Source: Streptomyces hundungensis (GTDB taxonomy: Bacteria; Actinomycetota; Actinomycetes; Streptomycetales; Streptomycetaceae). Taken from it: a stretch of 64,000 nucleotides of DNA. A model generated the notes under the pieces. That model was given only the letters and a program-made list of their open reading frames with translations, had not been told where the DNA came from and ran no database searches. This document shows positions 29,114 to 40,126 of this stretch, in pieces (the first letter of the stretch is position 1; each line of letters opens with the position of its first letter). The position numbers and the translations under genes are program-made. The DNA lies in the NCBI RefSeq assembly GCF_003627815.1, contig NZ_CP032698.1, positions 4,154,001-4,218,000 of the forward strand. The letters are read 5' to 3'.

Positions 29114-29329
29114 ATGAGTCGGACGGTTATCGACCTCGACGACGACCTGGTCGCGGAAGTGTCCAAAGCGCTCGGGACGAGCACCAAGAAGGAGACCGTC
29201 AACACCGCTCTTCGCGAGGTACTGGACGGCCGGCGTCGCGCGCTCGCCCTCACCCGGCTGCGGGCGGCCTCCAGCGAGGGCGCCTTCGACCTGGACCTGC
29301 TCGAAGACAAGAGGAACTACCGCAGGTGA
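29114..29329 (+). CDS. vapB: VapB-type antitoxin
   Basis: The 71 residues begin MSRTVIDLDDDLVAEVSKALG with TKKETVNTALREVL, the ribbon-helix-helix VapB family pattern: an N-terminal DNA-binding half and an acidic C-terminal tail (FDLDLLEDKRNYRR) that should wrap the toxin. A strong AAGGAGG site precedes ATG 29114. The stop overlaps the toxin start (GTGA, 29326-29329). The antitoxin probably represses its own operon. Confidence 0.9.
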   Translation: MSRTVIDLDDDLVAEVSKALGTSTKKETVNTALREVLDGRRRALALTRLRAASSEGAFDLDLLEDKRNYRR

Positions 29330-29748
29330 ACGCGGCTCAGTTCCTGATCGACACCAGCGCGCTCGCGCGGTTCATGCGGGGGGACTCGGACCAGTACGGC
29401 TGGGACCAAGCCGCCGCAGCGGGTCTCATCGCGACCTGCCCGATCACCGAGCTTGAGTTCTTCTACAGCGCCCGGTCGGCTGCCGACCGGGCACGCGGCA
29501 TCGAGGACATGCGGCTGATCTTCGGCTGGGTCCCCGTGGACGACCGGGCCTATGACCGCGCCTGGCGCGTACAAGAGGCTCTCACCAAGCAGGGGAAGCA
29601 CCGAAGTGCCGGAGCGGTCGATCTCGTCGTCGCCGCGACAGCCGAGTTGCAAGGGCTCACCCTGCTCCATCGCGATCATGACTTCGAGTGCATCGCCGCA
29701 GTGACGGGCCAAGCCCTCCAGTGGTACGGCCCGGAGCACGGCAAGTAG
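29326..29748 (+). CDS. vapC: VapC-type PIN-domain ribonuclease toxin
   Basis: The 140 residues have the PIN acidic set: Asp9 (FLIDTSAL), Glu42 (ITELEF), Asp99 (GAVDLVVAATA) and Asp117/Asp119 (LHRDHDF). VapC toxins cut specific RNAs, usually tRNAs or rRNA, and are neutralised by VapB. Starts at GTG 29326, coupled to vapB. With the preceding unknown gene it makes up the coding content of the accessory segment. Confidence 0.92.
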   Translation: MNAAQFLIDTSALARFMRGDSDQYGWDQAAAAGLIATCPITELEFFYSARSAADRARGIEDMRLIFGWVPVDDRAYDRAWRVQEALTKQGKHRSAGAVDLVVAATAELQGLTLLHRDHDFECIAAVTGQALQWYGPEHGK

Positions 29749-29811
29749 GACGGTGGTGCTTGCTACCCCGGACGCGTGTCAGCCACAGAACACTTCGCAC
29801 GACGAGGCGGC

Positions 29812-30333
29812 TCAGCGCGGTGGGTCCTCGGGCTGGTGGGGGATGCGGATGGTTTCCGTGGGGCGGAGTTGGCGGCGTCTGGTGGGGAGTGGGGTCGGCT
29901 CGGCGGGGTGGGTGCGGGGGCCCCGTTGGCGGGGGGCGGGGCCGGTCAGGAGGGTGCTCGTGCGGTACAGGTACTGCACCTTGATCCGCAGCGCCCACGG
30001 GTCGATGGGCTTGATCAGGTAGTCGGCCACGCCCAAGTGCAGGGCCTGGGCGGCGATTTCGTTGTCGTGGCCCCTGCCGGTCACCAGGATGACGGGGATC
30101 AGCCGGGTCTGGGTCAGGCGGCTCAGATAACGGGCGACGTCCAGGCCGCTCACGCCGGGCATCACCACGTCGAGGACCGCGACCCCTATCCCCCCGTGCA
30201 GCGCGGCCTTGAGGGCGGCGTCCCCGCTGGTCGCGAGCTCCAGGGGATAGCCGAGCGGCGCGAGGATGCTCTCCATGGCGAACAGGTTGTCCTCATGGTC
30301 GTCGACCAGTAGCACCTTCATGTCCGCGGACAT
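29812..30333 (-). CDS. Stand-alone receiver-domain response regulator
   Basis: The 173 residues contain one receiver with Asp11, Asp12, phosphoacceptor Asp55 (VAVLDVVMPG) and Lys108 (YLIKPIDP). There is no DNA-binding domain; the last 45 residues are a Pro/Arg-rich tail (TGPAPRQRGPRTHPAE ...). It may therefore signal by protein contact, like receivers that work with hybrid kinases or PP2C phosphatases. No kinase is adjacent. Start ATG 30333 or 30321. Confidence 0.85.
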   Translation of the reverse strand: MSADMKVLLVDDHEDNLFAMESILAPLGYPLELATSGDAALKAALHGGIGVAVLDVVMPGVSGLDVARYLSRLTQTRLIPVILVTGRGHDNEIAAQALHLGVADYLIKPIDPWALRIKVQYLYRTSTLLTGPAPRQRGPRTHPAEPTPLPTRRRQLRPTETIRIPHQPEDPPR

Positions 30334-30860
30334 GGCCCCATCACCTTCATTCGGGAGCGCCGGATAGGCATATGCCCGTTCGCGGCGGCTCGTACGCAGT
30401 CGGGGAGCACCACTGTGGTGTCACTGTGGTGTGCATGTGGGGGATGCACATGTGGCATGCGGGGGCCGGATCGGTCCGCACATGGTCTTCGGCTGGCTTG
30501 TGTGGACCGAATTCTCGCACCGGGCGCCCCGGAACATCAGGGGGCCGACGCGTCCGTTGGCTCCGGCCTCGGCCGCCGATCGCATGGCACTGAGTGCCGA
30601 CACGCAAGTGCCACTGGCTCATGTCTCCTCCCCGCTCACACCTACGGGTGAACCCGCACAGGTGGGCCCGGTGATCCCGGCCGGCCCGGGTCGCGTCGAC
30701 GACACGTGCAAGATCGGCCCCGTCGGTCCCGACCGGGTGGTTCCGAGAGGTCTGAACGACCTTGCGCCGTATGCGAGGTGACTCCCCACAGGCTTCAGAA
30801 TGACCGGATGATGATCGAGTCATCCCCTTTCGTGCGGTACGTGCCCGGGAGCGGCGAGCG
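30334..30860. other. Intergenic stretch with repeated TGTGGTG and GCATGTG words
   Basis: These 527 bases separate two divergent genes and must hold both promoters. Between 30410 and 30470 there are ACTGTGGTGT repeated twice 11 bases apart and a dyad built on GCATGTG/CACATG/GCATGC, which are possible operator sites. No frame looks like a gene. Confidence 0.4.
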
Positions 30861-32054
30861 GTGAACACAGCTCCCGCCACGGTCCGGGACCGCTCGGCCG
30901 TCCTCGTTCCCGCGGTGATCGGCGTCGTGCTCATGCTCGCCGCCGGCTGGCTGCTGCTTGCGACCGCGCCCCACGCGCTCGACGAGGAGCGGGCCTTCGC
31001 GTCGGCGTCCAACTGCCCGGTCGCCGAGGTCTCGACGGAGTGCAGACACACCATCACGGCCACGGTGACCTCCGCCGCGGCCGACCACAAACACCGCTCG
31101 ACCTACTACTGGCTGGGTCTCGGCGACGTACAGGAGGGGTCGGGGGCGCTGCCGGGGCGGCTGAAGGCCAGTCCCGCGAAGGTCCCGGCGGGCGGGGCCA
31201 CGCCGCCGCACCGCGTGAAGATGGACGGCCGGGCCCCCGTGTTCGCCGCGGTACGCCCCGGGGCCACGCTCCACCTCACCTACTGGCGCGGGGAGATCAG
31301 ATACGTCGAGTTCCGGAGCCTGCGCCAGTACACGACGGCGGACCCGAGGGGCGGCTACCGGCTGCCGCTGGCCGGGGCGCTCGTCTCGCTCTCCGTGGGC
31401 GTGGCCTGTCTGCGCGCGGCCTACTGCTCGGCACGGCGTGCCACCGAGTCGCCCGTGCACGAGCCCTGGCGGCTCACCCTCCCCCTGGGGTCGGTCCTGC
31501 TCATCGTCTGCTTCGCCTTCGGCACCCCCTGGGTCACCGGCGGCGTGCCCACCGCCCTGCTGCTCACGGCGGTCGGGGCCGTGCCCGTTCTCTCCGGCGC
31601 CGCCTGGCTCACGCACCGCCACCGCCGCCGCACCCCCGACACCATCAAGGTGACCCCCTTGGTCCCGCTCGTGGAGGAGTGCTTCCCCGGCGCGATCCTC
31701 GGCGAAGTCCCGTACTGCCACGAGGGGTTCAGGTATGTGGTCGCCGCGCCGGGGCTGCTCGCCGCCACCCCGGACCCGTCCGGCCGGATCGCCCGCCAAC
31801 CCGTGCCGCGCACCCTCACGGCCGTCCGGGTCCGGCCGCCGTACTGGACCGACCCGGGACCCCGGGCCGCCCCCGACTGCCAGGTGGTGGAGTGCCGGGA
31901 CGGTGTGACCCCTGTGTATGTGGTGACCGAACAGCGTTACGTGCCCTGGGTGTTGGGCGCCCTTCAACGCTCCACGGACACCCGGCTCCGGGCGTCCGAC
32001 GCGGAGAGAGCGGAGAGAGCGGAGGGGGCGGGGAGAGCGGAGAGGAGGGGCTGA
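30861..32054 (+). CDS. Membrane protein of unknown function
   Basis: The 397 residues have a first span at about 13-35, an outside region of some 120 residues with two cysteines (NCPVAEV, ECRHT), then further spans around 172-190 and 210-255, and a cytoplasmic C-terminal half (about 260-397). No domain is recognised. The last residues (ERAERAEGAGRAERRG) are encoded by a short GGAGAGAGC tandem repeat near 32003-32050, so length may vary between strains. The GTG start at 30861 follows GGGAGCGG. Confidence 0.7.
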   Translation: MNTAPATVRDRSAVLVPAVIGVVLMLAAGWLLLATAPHALDEERAFASASNCPVAEVSTECRHTITATVTSAAADHKHRSTYYWLGLGDVQEGSGALPGRLKASPAKVPAGGATPPHRVKMDGRAPVFAAVRPGATLHLTYWRGEIRYVEFRSLRQYTTADPRGGYRLPLAGALVSLSVGVACLRAAYCSARRATESPVHEPWRLTLPLGSVLLIVCFAFGTPWVTGGVPTALLLTAVGAVPVLSGAAWLTHRHRRRTPDTIKVTPLVPLVEECFPGAILGEVPYCHEGFRYVVAAPGLLAATPDPSGRIARQPVPRTLTAVRVRPPYWTDPGPRAAPDCQVVECRDGVTPVYVVTEQRYVPWVLGALQRSTDTRLRASDAERAERAEGAGRAERRG

Positions 32055-32117
32055 GCGGCCTCCGGGCGGCCCTCGGGTTCCAGCTGGACCGCTTGCGGCA
32101 GGTGCCCCGTCAGAGGA

Positions 32118-34574
<2,457 letters not shown>

Positions 34575-34635
34575 CTACCCCACCACGGCTTCGCCATTCC
34601 GCGGGTGGGGGAGAGTCATGCGAAAGCGTGAGGGG

Positions 34636-34707
34636 GTTCGAAAGGCGAGCGATGTTGGGAGAGTGGCCGAGGTTTGGAAAGTGGCCGGCGTTTGAAAAGT
34701 GTCGCTT
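34636..34707. repeat. Four tandem 18-bp units upstream of geoA
   Basis: Four consecutive 18-base units start at 34636, 34654, 34672 and 34690, each beginning GTT with a GAAAG or GGAAAG-like core (GTTCGAAAGGCGAGCGAT, GTTGGGAGAGTGGCCGAG, GTTTGGAAAGTGGCCGGC, GTTTGAAAAGTGTCGCTT). They lie 176-247 bases before the geoA start and look like stacked protein-binding sites. Confidence 0.7.
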
Positions 34708-34741
34708 TGAAATGGCGGTGCTTGCGGGGTGCAAGTCACGT

Positions 34742-34875
34742 GGGTGCGGGTCCGCGGGACGGGTGCGGGTCCGCGGGACGGGTGCGGGTCCGCGGGACGG
34801 GTGCGGGTCCGCGGGACGGGTGCGGATCCGCGGGACGGGTGCGGATCCGCGTTGCGGTGCGGGTCCGCGGGGCGG
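34742..34875. repeat. About seven tandem 19-bp units before the HhH-GPD gene
   Basis: The unit GGGTGCGGGTCCGCGGGAC repeats at 34742, 34761, 34780 and 34799 exactly; later copies change to GCGGATCCGC, a perfect palindrome, then decay. The array ends 46 bases before the HhH-GPD start codon. Confidence 0.9.
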
Positions 34876-34921
34876 TGCTCGTCCGCGTGCGGTGCGGTCG
34901 TTGCGCGCCGATCATCGAGGC

Positions 34922-35500
34922 ATGAACACAACCCTTCGGCTCGCCCAGCAGCCCGAAGCCGACGAACTGCTCAGCCGCAGTCCGCTCGCCGCGCTGGTCG
35001 GCATGCTGCTCGATCAGCAGGTCCCCATGAAGTGGGCGTTCTCCGGCCCGTACACGATCGCCCAGCGCATGCGGGTGGACGATCTCGACGCGGGGGCGAT
35101 CGCCGCGTACGACCCGGAAGCCTTCGCGGAACTCCTCAAGGAGAAGCCCGCGGTGCACCGCTACCCCGGTTCCATGGCCAAGCGGATCCAGCAGCTGTGC
35201 GGGTTTCTCGTGGAGGAGTACGGGGGTGACGCGGCCGGGGTCTGGACGGGGGTGGCATCCGGGGCGGAGCTGCTCTCCCGGCTCAAGGCGCTGCCGGGCT
35301 TCGGGGAGCAGAAGGCGAAGATCTTCCTCGCGCTCCTGGGAAAGCAGCTCGGGGTCCGGCCGGCGGGGTGGCGGGAGGCGGCGGGGGCGTATGGGGAGGC
35401 GGGGTGTTTCCGGTCCGTGGCGGACATTACGGGGGTGGAGTCGTTGGGGAAGGTACGGGCGTACAAGCAGGGGGTTAAGGCGGCGGGGCGGACGCCGTAG
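34922..35500 (+). CDS. HhH-GPD-type base-excision repair family protein
   Basis: The 192 residues match the small actinobacterial HhH-GPD protein family. LVGMLLDQQVPMKWAFSGP is the start of the helical core, and LSRLKALPGFGEQKAKIFLALLGKQ is the helix-hairpin-helix. The catalytic Asp is probably in the SVADITGVESL segment, though family members differ and activity is unproven. There is no iron-sulfur cysteine cluster. Starts at ATG 34922. It converges on the HerA-like gene across repeat locus 3. Confidence 0.85.
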   Translation: MNTTLRLAQQPEADELLSRSPLAALVGMLLDQQVPMKWAFSGPYTIAQRMRVDDLDAGAIAAYDPEAFAELLKEKPAVHRYPGSMAKRIQQLCGFLVEEYGGDAAGVWTGVASGAELLSRLKALPGFGEQKAKIFLALLGKQLGVRPAGWREAAGAYGEAGCFRSVADITGVESLGKVRAYKQGVKAAGRTP

Positions 35501-35501
35501 G

Positions 35502-36058
35502 CCCTGGGGCTCCGCCCCGCTCGCCCACCCACCCGTGCAGCGGTTGGTTGGTTCCGGCCCCCTGGGGCTCCGCCCCAGACCCCGAGCCCCTTTGCCCACC
35601 CGCCCGTGACGGGGGTTGGACAGCCCGGGCCCCTGGGGCTCCGCCCCAGACCCCAAGGCACCTTCCCCACCCACCCGCCCGTAGGCGCAGGGTTGGATGG
35701 CCCGGGCCTCCTGGGGCTCCGCCCCAGACCCCGTTCGCGCCTGAACGGCGCTCGTCCTCAAACGCCGGACAGGCTGAAGGTGCCCCAGCACCGAGCAGTT
35801 AAGGGGCGCGGGGAACTGCGCGAGAAGCGAGCACGGTCCGCAGGATCGAGAGGGTTCAGGAGCGCGGGGAACTGCGCGACCAGCCACCCACGGCCCGCAG
35901 ACGAAAACGGGTTTTGGGGGCGCGGGGAACTGCGCGACCAGCCACCCACGGCCCGCAGGCGTAAACGGGTTTTGGGGGCGCGGGGAACTGCGCGACCAGC
36001 CACCCACGGCCCGCGGGTGAAAGCGGGTTTCAGGGGGGCGGGGAACTGGGCGAGTGGT
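35502..36058. repeat. Composite intergenic repeat, locus 3
   Basis: The longest copy lies between two convergent stops (35500 and 36151). Several 'CTGGGGCTCCGCCCCAGACCCC ... CCCACCCACCCGCCCGT' units come first, then the TCGCGCCTGAACGGCGCTCG module, then five units of GGGGCGCGGGGAACTGCGCGACCAGCC (some with single changes) spaced about 55 bp from about 35800 to 36058. Confidence 0.92.
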
Positions 36059-36150
36059 CAACGACCCCACCCGCGCCTGGCATGCGGCCCCGTACCCCCA
36101 CCCCCCGGAGGGTTTCGGGGAGGGGCGGGGTGGGGGAAGAAACCCGCCCC

Positions 36151-37914
36151 CTACCGCCTCCGCGTTCCGAACAGGGACCTTGAGATCTCTCGGCCCAGCT
36201 GCGTCCCCACCGACCGCGCGAGCGAGCGGAAGATCCCGCTGCCCACCACCTGCTCCGCCAGCGACGCGTCCCGCGACGCCTCCCGCTTCCGCGGGCTGGG
36301 CGAAGGGGCGGGGGCCGCGGTGTCCAGGGCCTCCGTCACTGCCGTTTCCTCCCGTTTGCGTTCCGCCTCCGACAGCTTCTCGAAGGCCGATTCGCGATCC
36401 ACCGCCTGGGCGTAACGCGCGTACAGGGGTGAGGAGTTGACGGCCTGGTCCAGGGCAGCCGGGTCGATGGGGGCCATCAGGGAGCGGGGGGCCCGCAGCC
36501 GGGTCGCCGCGACCGGGGTCGGCGCGCCGTTCTCGCTCAGTACGGTGATGACCGCCTCCCCCGTGCCGAGCCCGGTGAGGAGTTCCTCGAGGTCGTAGGG
36601 GGACTTGGGGAAGGTCCGTACCGTCGCCTTCAGGGCCTTCGCGTCGTCCGGCGTGAACGCCCGCAACGCGTGCTGGACGCGGTTGCCGAGCTGGGCCAGG
36701 ACGTCGCCGGGGACGTCCTTGGGGGTCTGGGTGACGAAGAAGATGCCGACGCCCTTGGAGCGGATCAGCCGCACGGTCTGGGTGATCGACTCCAGGAACG
36801 CCTTCGACGCGCCGTTGAACAACAGGTGTGCCTCGTCGAAGAAGAAGACGAGCTTGGGCCGGTCCACGTCGCCGACCTCGGGGAGCCGGTGGAAGAGGTC
36901 GGCCAGCAGCCACATCAGGAAGGTGGAGAAGAGCTGGGGCTTGTCCTGGACCGCGGGGAGTTCGAGGACGGACACCAGGCCGCGGCCGTCCGGGGCCAGG
37001 CGGACCAGCTCGCTCGTGTCGAACTCCGGCTCCCCGAAGAACGACGCCGCGCCCTGCTGCTCGAACGCCGTGATCGCCCGCAGGATCACGCCGGCGGTGG
37101 CGGGCGACAGGCCGCCGATTCCCTTCAGTTCCGCCTTGCCGACGTCCGAGACCAGGAAGCCGGCGACCGCCCTCAGGTCCTTCAGGTCGTACAGCTCCAA
37201 ACCCTTGGTGTCCGCGTAATGGAAGATCAGGCTCAGCGACTGTTCCTGCGTCTGGTTGAGCTGGAGCACCTTCGACAGGAGTACGGGGCCGAAGCTGGTG
37301 ACCGTGGCGCGCAGCGGGATGCCGGGGCCGATGCCGCCGAGGCCGTAGAACGCGCAGGGGAATCCGGCCGCCTCCCACTCCTGGCCCACCTGTGCGGACC
37401 GTTCGGCCACCTTGTCGCCCGGCTTGCCGGGGGCCGAGATGCCGGACACGTCGCCCTTCACGTCGGCGAGGAACACCGGTACGCCGTTGGCGGAGAGCTG
37501 TTCCGAGATGAGCTGGAGGGTCTTGGTCTTGCCGGTGCCGGTCGCCCCGGCGACCAGGCCGTGCCGGTTGAGCATGGACAGCGGGATGCGGATGGGCGCG
37601 TCCGCCAGGCACTGGCCGTCCCAGAGCAGGGCGCCCAGTTCCAGCGCGGGCCCGGTGAAGGCGTACCCGGCGGCGATGTCGGCCGCGACCTGCGGCAAGG
37701 CCTGGGCCCGGGGGGTCGCCGGGGTGCCCGGTGTCGGGGAGGAGCCCGGGGCGGACGCGGGGGGCGTGGGCGTGGCCGCGGGCGCTGGTGCGGGATCCCG
37801 CACTCCGGTTTCGTCGGGTGTCCCGTCCCCGGGCGCCGTACCGGCCGGCGTCCCCGCCGACGGCGCGGCGCCGACGGGCTCGCGCCCGGCCGCCGTCTGG
37901 TCGCTGTCGGTCAT
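36151..37914 (-). CDS. HerA/DUF853-type DNA helicase-like ATPase
   Basis: The 587 residues start with a Pro/Ala/Thr-rich leader of about 75 residues, then the ATPase core: Walker A GATGTGKTKT, ADVKGDVSG, a middle helical domain, Walker B LVFFFDEAHLLF, and IFFVTQTPKDVPGDVLAQLGNR. This is the DUF853 family of hexameric FtsK/HerA-like ATPases, whose bacterial role is unclear. Starts at ATG 37914. The tail (EQVVGSGIFRSLARSVG ...) is typical of the family. Confidence 0.88.
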   Translation of the reverse strand: MTDSDQTAAGREPVGAAPSAGTPAGTAPGDGTPDETGVRDPAPAPAATPTPPASAPGSSPTPGTPATPRAQALPQVAADIAAGYAFTGPALELGALLWDGQCLADAPIRIPLSMLNRHGLVAGATGTGKTKTLQLISEQLSANGVPVFLADVKGDVSGISAPGKPGDKVAERSAQVGQEWEAAGFPCAFYGLGGIGPGIPLRATVTSFGPVLLSKVLQLNQTQEQSLSLIFHYADTKGLELYDLKDLRAVAGFLVSDVGKAELKGIGGLSPATAGVILRAITAFEQQGAASFFGEPEFDTSELVRLAPDGRGLVSVLELPAVQDKPQLFSTFLMWLLADLFHRLPEVGDVDRPKLVFFFDEAHLLFNGASKAFLESITQTVRLIRSKGVGIFFVTQTPKDVPGDVLAQLGNRVQHALRAFTPDDAKALKATVRTFPKSPYDLEELLTGLGTGEAVITVLSENGAPTPVAATRLRAPRSLMAPIDPAALDQAVNSSPLYARYAQAVDRESAFEKLSEAERKREETAVTEALDTAAPAPSPSPRKREASRDASLAEQVVGSGIFRSLARSVGTQLGREISRSLFGTRRR

Positions 37915-38010
37915 GACGGGCCCCCTGCGTCGGGTTTCGGGCGTTTTGCCCAGGATCGCACTCGCGCTCCATGGCTGCGCCCGGAGCCGCTCGCCCGGTA
38001 GGCTTTCCGT

Positions 38011-38307
38011 GTGATCTTCAAGCGCATCGGAAGCGGGCGGCCCTACCCCGACCACGGCCGGGAAAGCACCCGGCAGTGGGCGGACGTCGCGCCGCGCCCG
38101 GTCCGGCTCGATCAGCTCGTGACCACCAAGGGCCAGCTGGACCTGGAGACCCTCCTCGCCGAGGACTCCACGTTCTACGGGGACCTCTTCGCGCACGTCG
38201 TGAAGTGGCAGGGCGACCTCTATCTGGAGGACGGGCTGCACCGGGCGGTACGGGCGGCGCTCCAGCAGCGCCAGGTCCTGCACGCCCGCGTCCTCGAAAT
38301 GGACTGA
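38011..38307 (+). CDS. Conserved hypothetical protein, 98 residues
   Basis: It begins MIFKRIGSGRPYPDHGRESTRQWADV and ends with ALQQRQVLHARVLEMD. The sequence is well ordered with DLFAHVVKWQGDLYLEDGLHRAVRAA and looks strongly conserved, but I do not know a function. Starts at GTG 38011. It is divergent from the HerA-like gene with a 96-base gap, so the two may share a promoter region. Confidence 0.75.
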   Translation: MIFKRIGSGRPYPDHGRESTRQWADVAPRPVRLDQLVTTKGQLDLETLLAEDSTFYGDLFAHVVKWQGDLYLEDGLHRAVRAALQQRQVLHARVLEMD

Positions 38308-38630
38308 GTCTGAGTCCGAGGCAGAGCACGGGCACGAAAAGGCCCCAGGAGTCCGGCAGAGCTCGGACGCGAATCAGAACCGGGCCGAGGCCGGCAGAGT
38401 TCGGACGCGGAACGGGCCACTTCGTCCGGCAGAGCGCGGACCCGAAGTGCGCCGCGTGCGACAGGGCGCGTACCCGAAAGGGACCGGGTTCGATCGCACG
38501 TACCCGATACGGATCGAGTCCGACAGCCGGGTGAGCCTTTCGGACGCTTTCGGACGCATACGGGCGCACATGTACGCCACCCGTTGATCGTTTAGTAGGC
38601 ATCGTCCCGGGTCGGCACTACCCTGCGCCT
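38308..38630. other. Intergenic stretch with three imperfect repeats
   Basis: A roughly 22-base word, GTCCGGCAGAGCTCGGACGC and variants, occurs at about 38351, 38389 and 38424, in a stretch otherwise made of CGTACCCGATACGGA-like words. No gene is seen. The LytR_C promoter should lie near the right end. Confidence 0.45.
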
Positions 38631-39269
38631 ATGAGCATGCTCACTCCCCCCGGCATGGGCGGAAAGTACCGCGTCAAGGGTGACGCGTACCCGCGGATGC
38701 GACGTCCCCGCAAGCGCGGCCGACTGGTCCTCGCGCTGGTCGGCGCGGTCGTGGCCCTCGGCCTGATCGGCTGGGGGACGATCCAGCTCATCGACGTCTT
38801 CGGCGGCGGCGGCAAGACCAAGGCCGCCGCCCACCAGAAGAACTGCCCGACGCCCTCGCCCTCGGCGTCGACCGCCGCGGCCGCCGCCCCCCAGGCGCTG
38901 CCGAAGCCCGCGCAGATCACCGTCAACGTCTACAACGCGACCCCGCGCGGCGGTCTCGCCAAGGCGGTCGCCGACGAGCTGAAGAAGCGCGGCTTCGCGA
39001 TCGGCAAGGTCGGCAACGCGCCCGCCGAGTACGACAAGAAGGTTCCCGGCAACGGAGTGCTGCTCGGCGCCCCGACGGCGGCCCGCGGACCCTTCTCCGT
39101 ACTGGGCGCGCAGCTCAAGGGCGCCACGCAGAAGACCGACACGCGCGACACGCAGGACGTCGACCTGATCCTCGGGACCACGTTCGGCGACCTGAACACG
39201 CCGAAGGACGCGGACACGGCCCTGGCCGCCCTGGCCAAGCCCGCACCCGCGCCCTCCGGTAAGTGCTGA
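38631..39269 (+). CDS. Membrane-anchored LytR C-terminal domain protein
   Basis: The 212 residues have a basic cytoplasmic start (RMRRPRKRGR), one membrane span at about 31-53, a Ser/Ala/Pro-rich linker and a LytR_C domain from about residue 90 (ITVNVYNATPRGGLAKAVADELKKRGFAIGKV, ending DVDLILGTTFGDLN). The LCP catalytic domain is absent, so this is the accessory domain alone, facing the wall. Start ATG 38631 or 38637. It converges with upp. Confidence 0.88.
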   Translation: MSMLTPPGMGGKYRVKGDAYPRMRRPRKRGRLVLALVGAVVALGLIGWGTIQLIDVFGGGGKTKAAAHQKNCPTPSPSASTAAAAAPQALPKPAQITVNVYNATPRGGLAKAVADELKKRGFAIGKVGNAPAEYDKKVPGNGVLLGAPTAARGPFSVLGAQLKGATQKTDTRDTQDVDLILGTTFGDLNTPKDADTALAALAKPAPAPSGKC

Positions 39270-39333
39270 ACGTGCTGACACTGTGGCGGACAACGCGCTG
39301 ACAACGCGCTGACAACGCCCTGCGTCCTGCGAC

Positions 39334-39356
39334 GGGGCCGCCGGTCGGGCGGCCCC
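39334..39356. terminator. Bidirectional terminator between LytR_C gene and upp
   Basis: A 9-bp GC-only stem GGGGCCGCC/GGCGGCCCC with a 5-base loop lies between the two convergent stops. Three GCTGACAACGC words precede it. Confidence 0.65.
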
Positions 39357-39367
39357 CGCGCCAACCG

Positions 39368-40003
39368 CTAGTCGGCGGTCCCGTACATGCGGTCGCCCGC
39401 GTCACCCAGGCCCGGCACGATGTAGCCGTGCTCATTGAGGCGCTCGTCGACCGAGGCGGTCACCACGGTCACCGGCGTGCCCGCCAGCTCGCGCTCCATG
39501 ATCTCGACGCCCTCGGGGGCGGCCAGCAGCACCACCGCGGTGACGTCGTCCGCGCCGCGCTTGATCAGCTCACGGATGGCCGCGACGAGCGTGCCACCGG
39601 TCGCCAGCATCGGGTCCAGGACGTACACCTGGCGGCCGGAGAGGTCCTCGGGCATCCGGGTCGCGTACGTGGAGGCCTCCAGGGTCTCCTCGTTGCGGAT
39701 CATGCCGAGGAAGCCCACCTCGGCGGTCGGCAGCAGCCGCACCATGCCGTCGAGCATGCCGAGGCCGGCCCGCAGGATCGGGACCACCAGCGGACGCGGG
39801 TACGAGAGCTTCACGCCCGTCGTCGGCGTCACCGGGGTCTCGATGTCCACCTGCTCGGTGCGCACGTCCCGGGTGGCCTCGTAGGCGAGCAGGGTGACCA
39901 GCTCGTCGGCGAGCCGCCGGAAGGTCGGGGAGTCGGTGCGCTTGTCGCGCAGCGTGGTGAGCTTGTGCGCCACGAGAGGGTGGTCGACGACATGGATCCG
40001 CAT
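39368..40003 (-). CDS. upp: Uracil phosphoribosyltransferase
   Basis: Upp salvages uracil to UMP with PRPP. The 211 residues include [35 protein letters not shown], the PRPP loop [12 protein letters not shown] and the C-terminal [12 protein letters not shown] that binds uracil. ATG 40003 gives the normal family length; a GTG three codons earlier (40012) is the alternative. Single-gene unit. Confidence 0.97.
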   Translation of the reverse strand: MRIHVVDHPLVAHKLTTLRDKRTDSPTFRRLADELVTLLAYEATRDVRTEQVDIETPVTPTTGVKLSYPRPLVVPILRAGLGMLDGMVRLLPTAEVGFLGMIRNEETLEASTYATRMPEDLSGRQVYVLDPMLATGGTLVAAIRELIKRGADDVTAVVLLAAPEGVEIMERELAGTPVTVVTASVDERLNEHGYIVPGLGDAGDRMYGTAD

Positions 40004-40126
40004 GACGACCACAGTAACCGGGGCGTGGCGGCCCCGCGTCCCACCTGGTGAGGGTTGACGCTGGCGTCAAGAGCCCGAACGGGGGGAAGGTGAGAGAGAC
40101 GAACCGACCCGGGGCGGTGTGAGCCA

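Noticed and set aside
30347..31090. 247-codon minus-strand frame in the gap right of the lone receiver gene
   Set aside because: It overlaps the start of the membrane protein gene antisense and has Ser/Arg/Thr noise composition.
34736..37972. 1078-codon minus-strand open frame over the HhH-GPD, repeat and HerA loci
   Set aside because: It runs through repeat modules and against two real genes in another frame.
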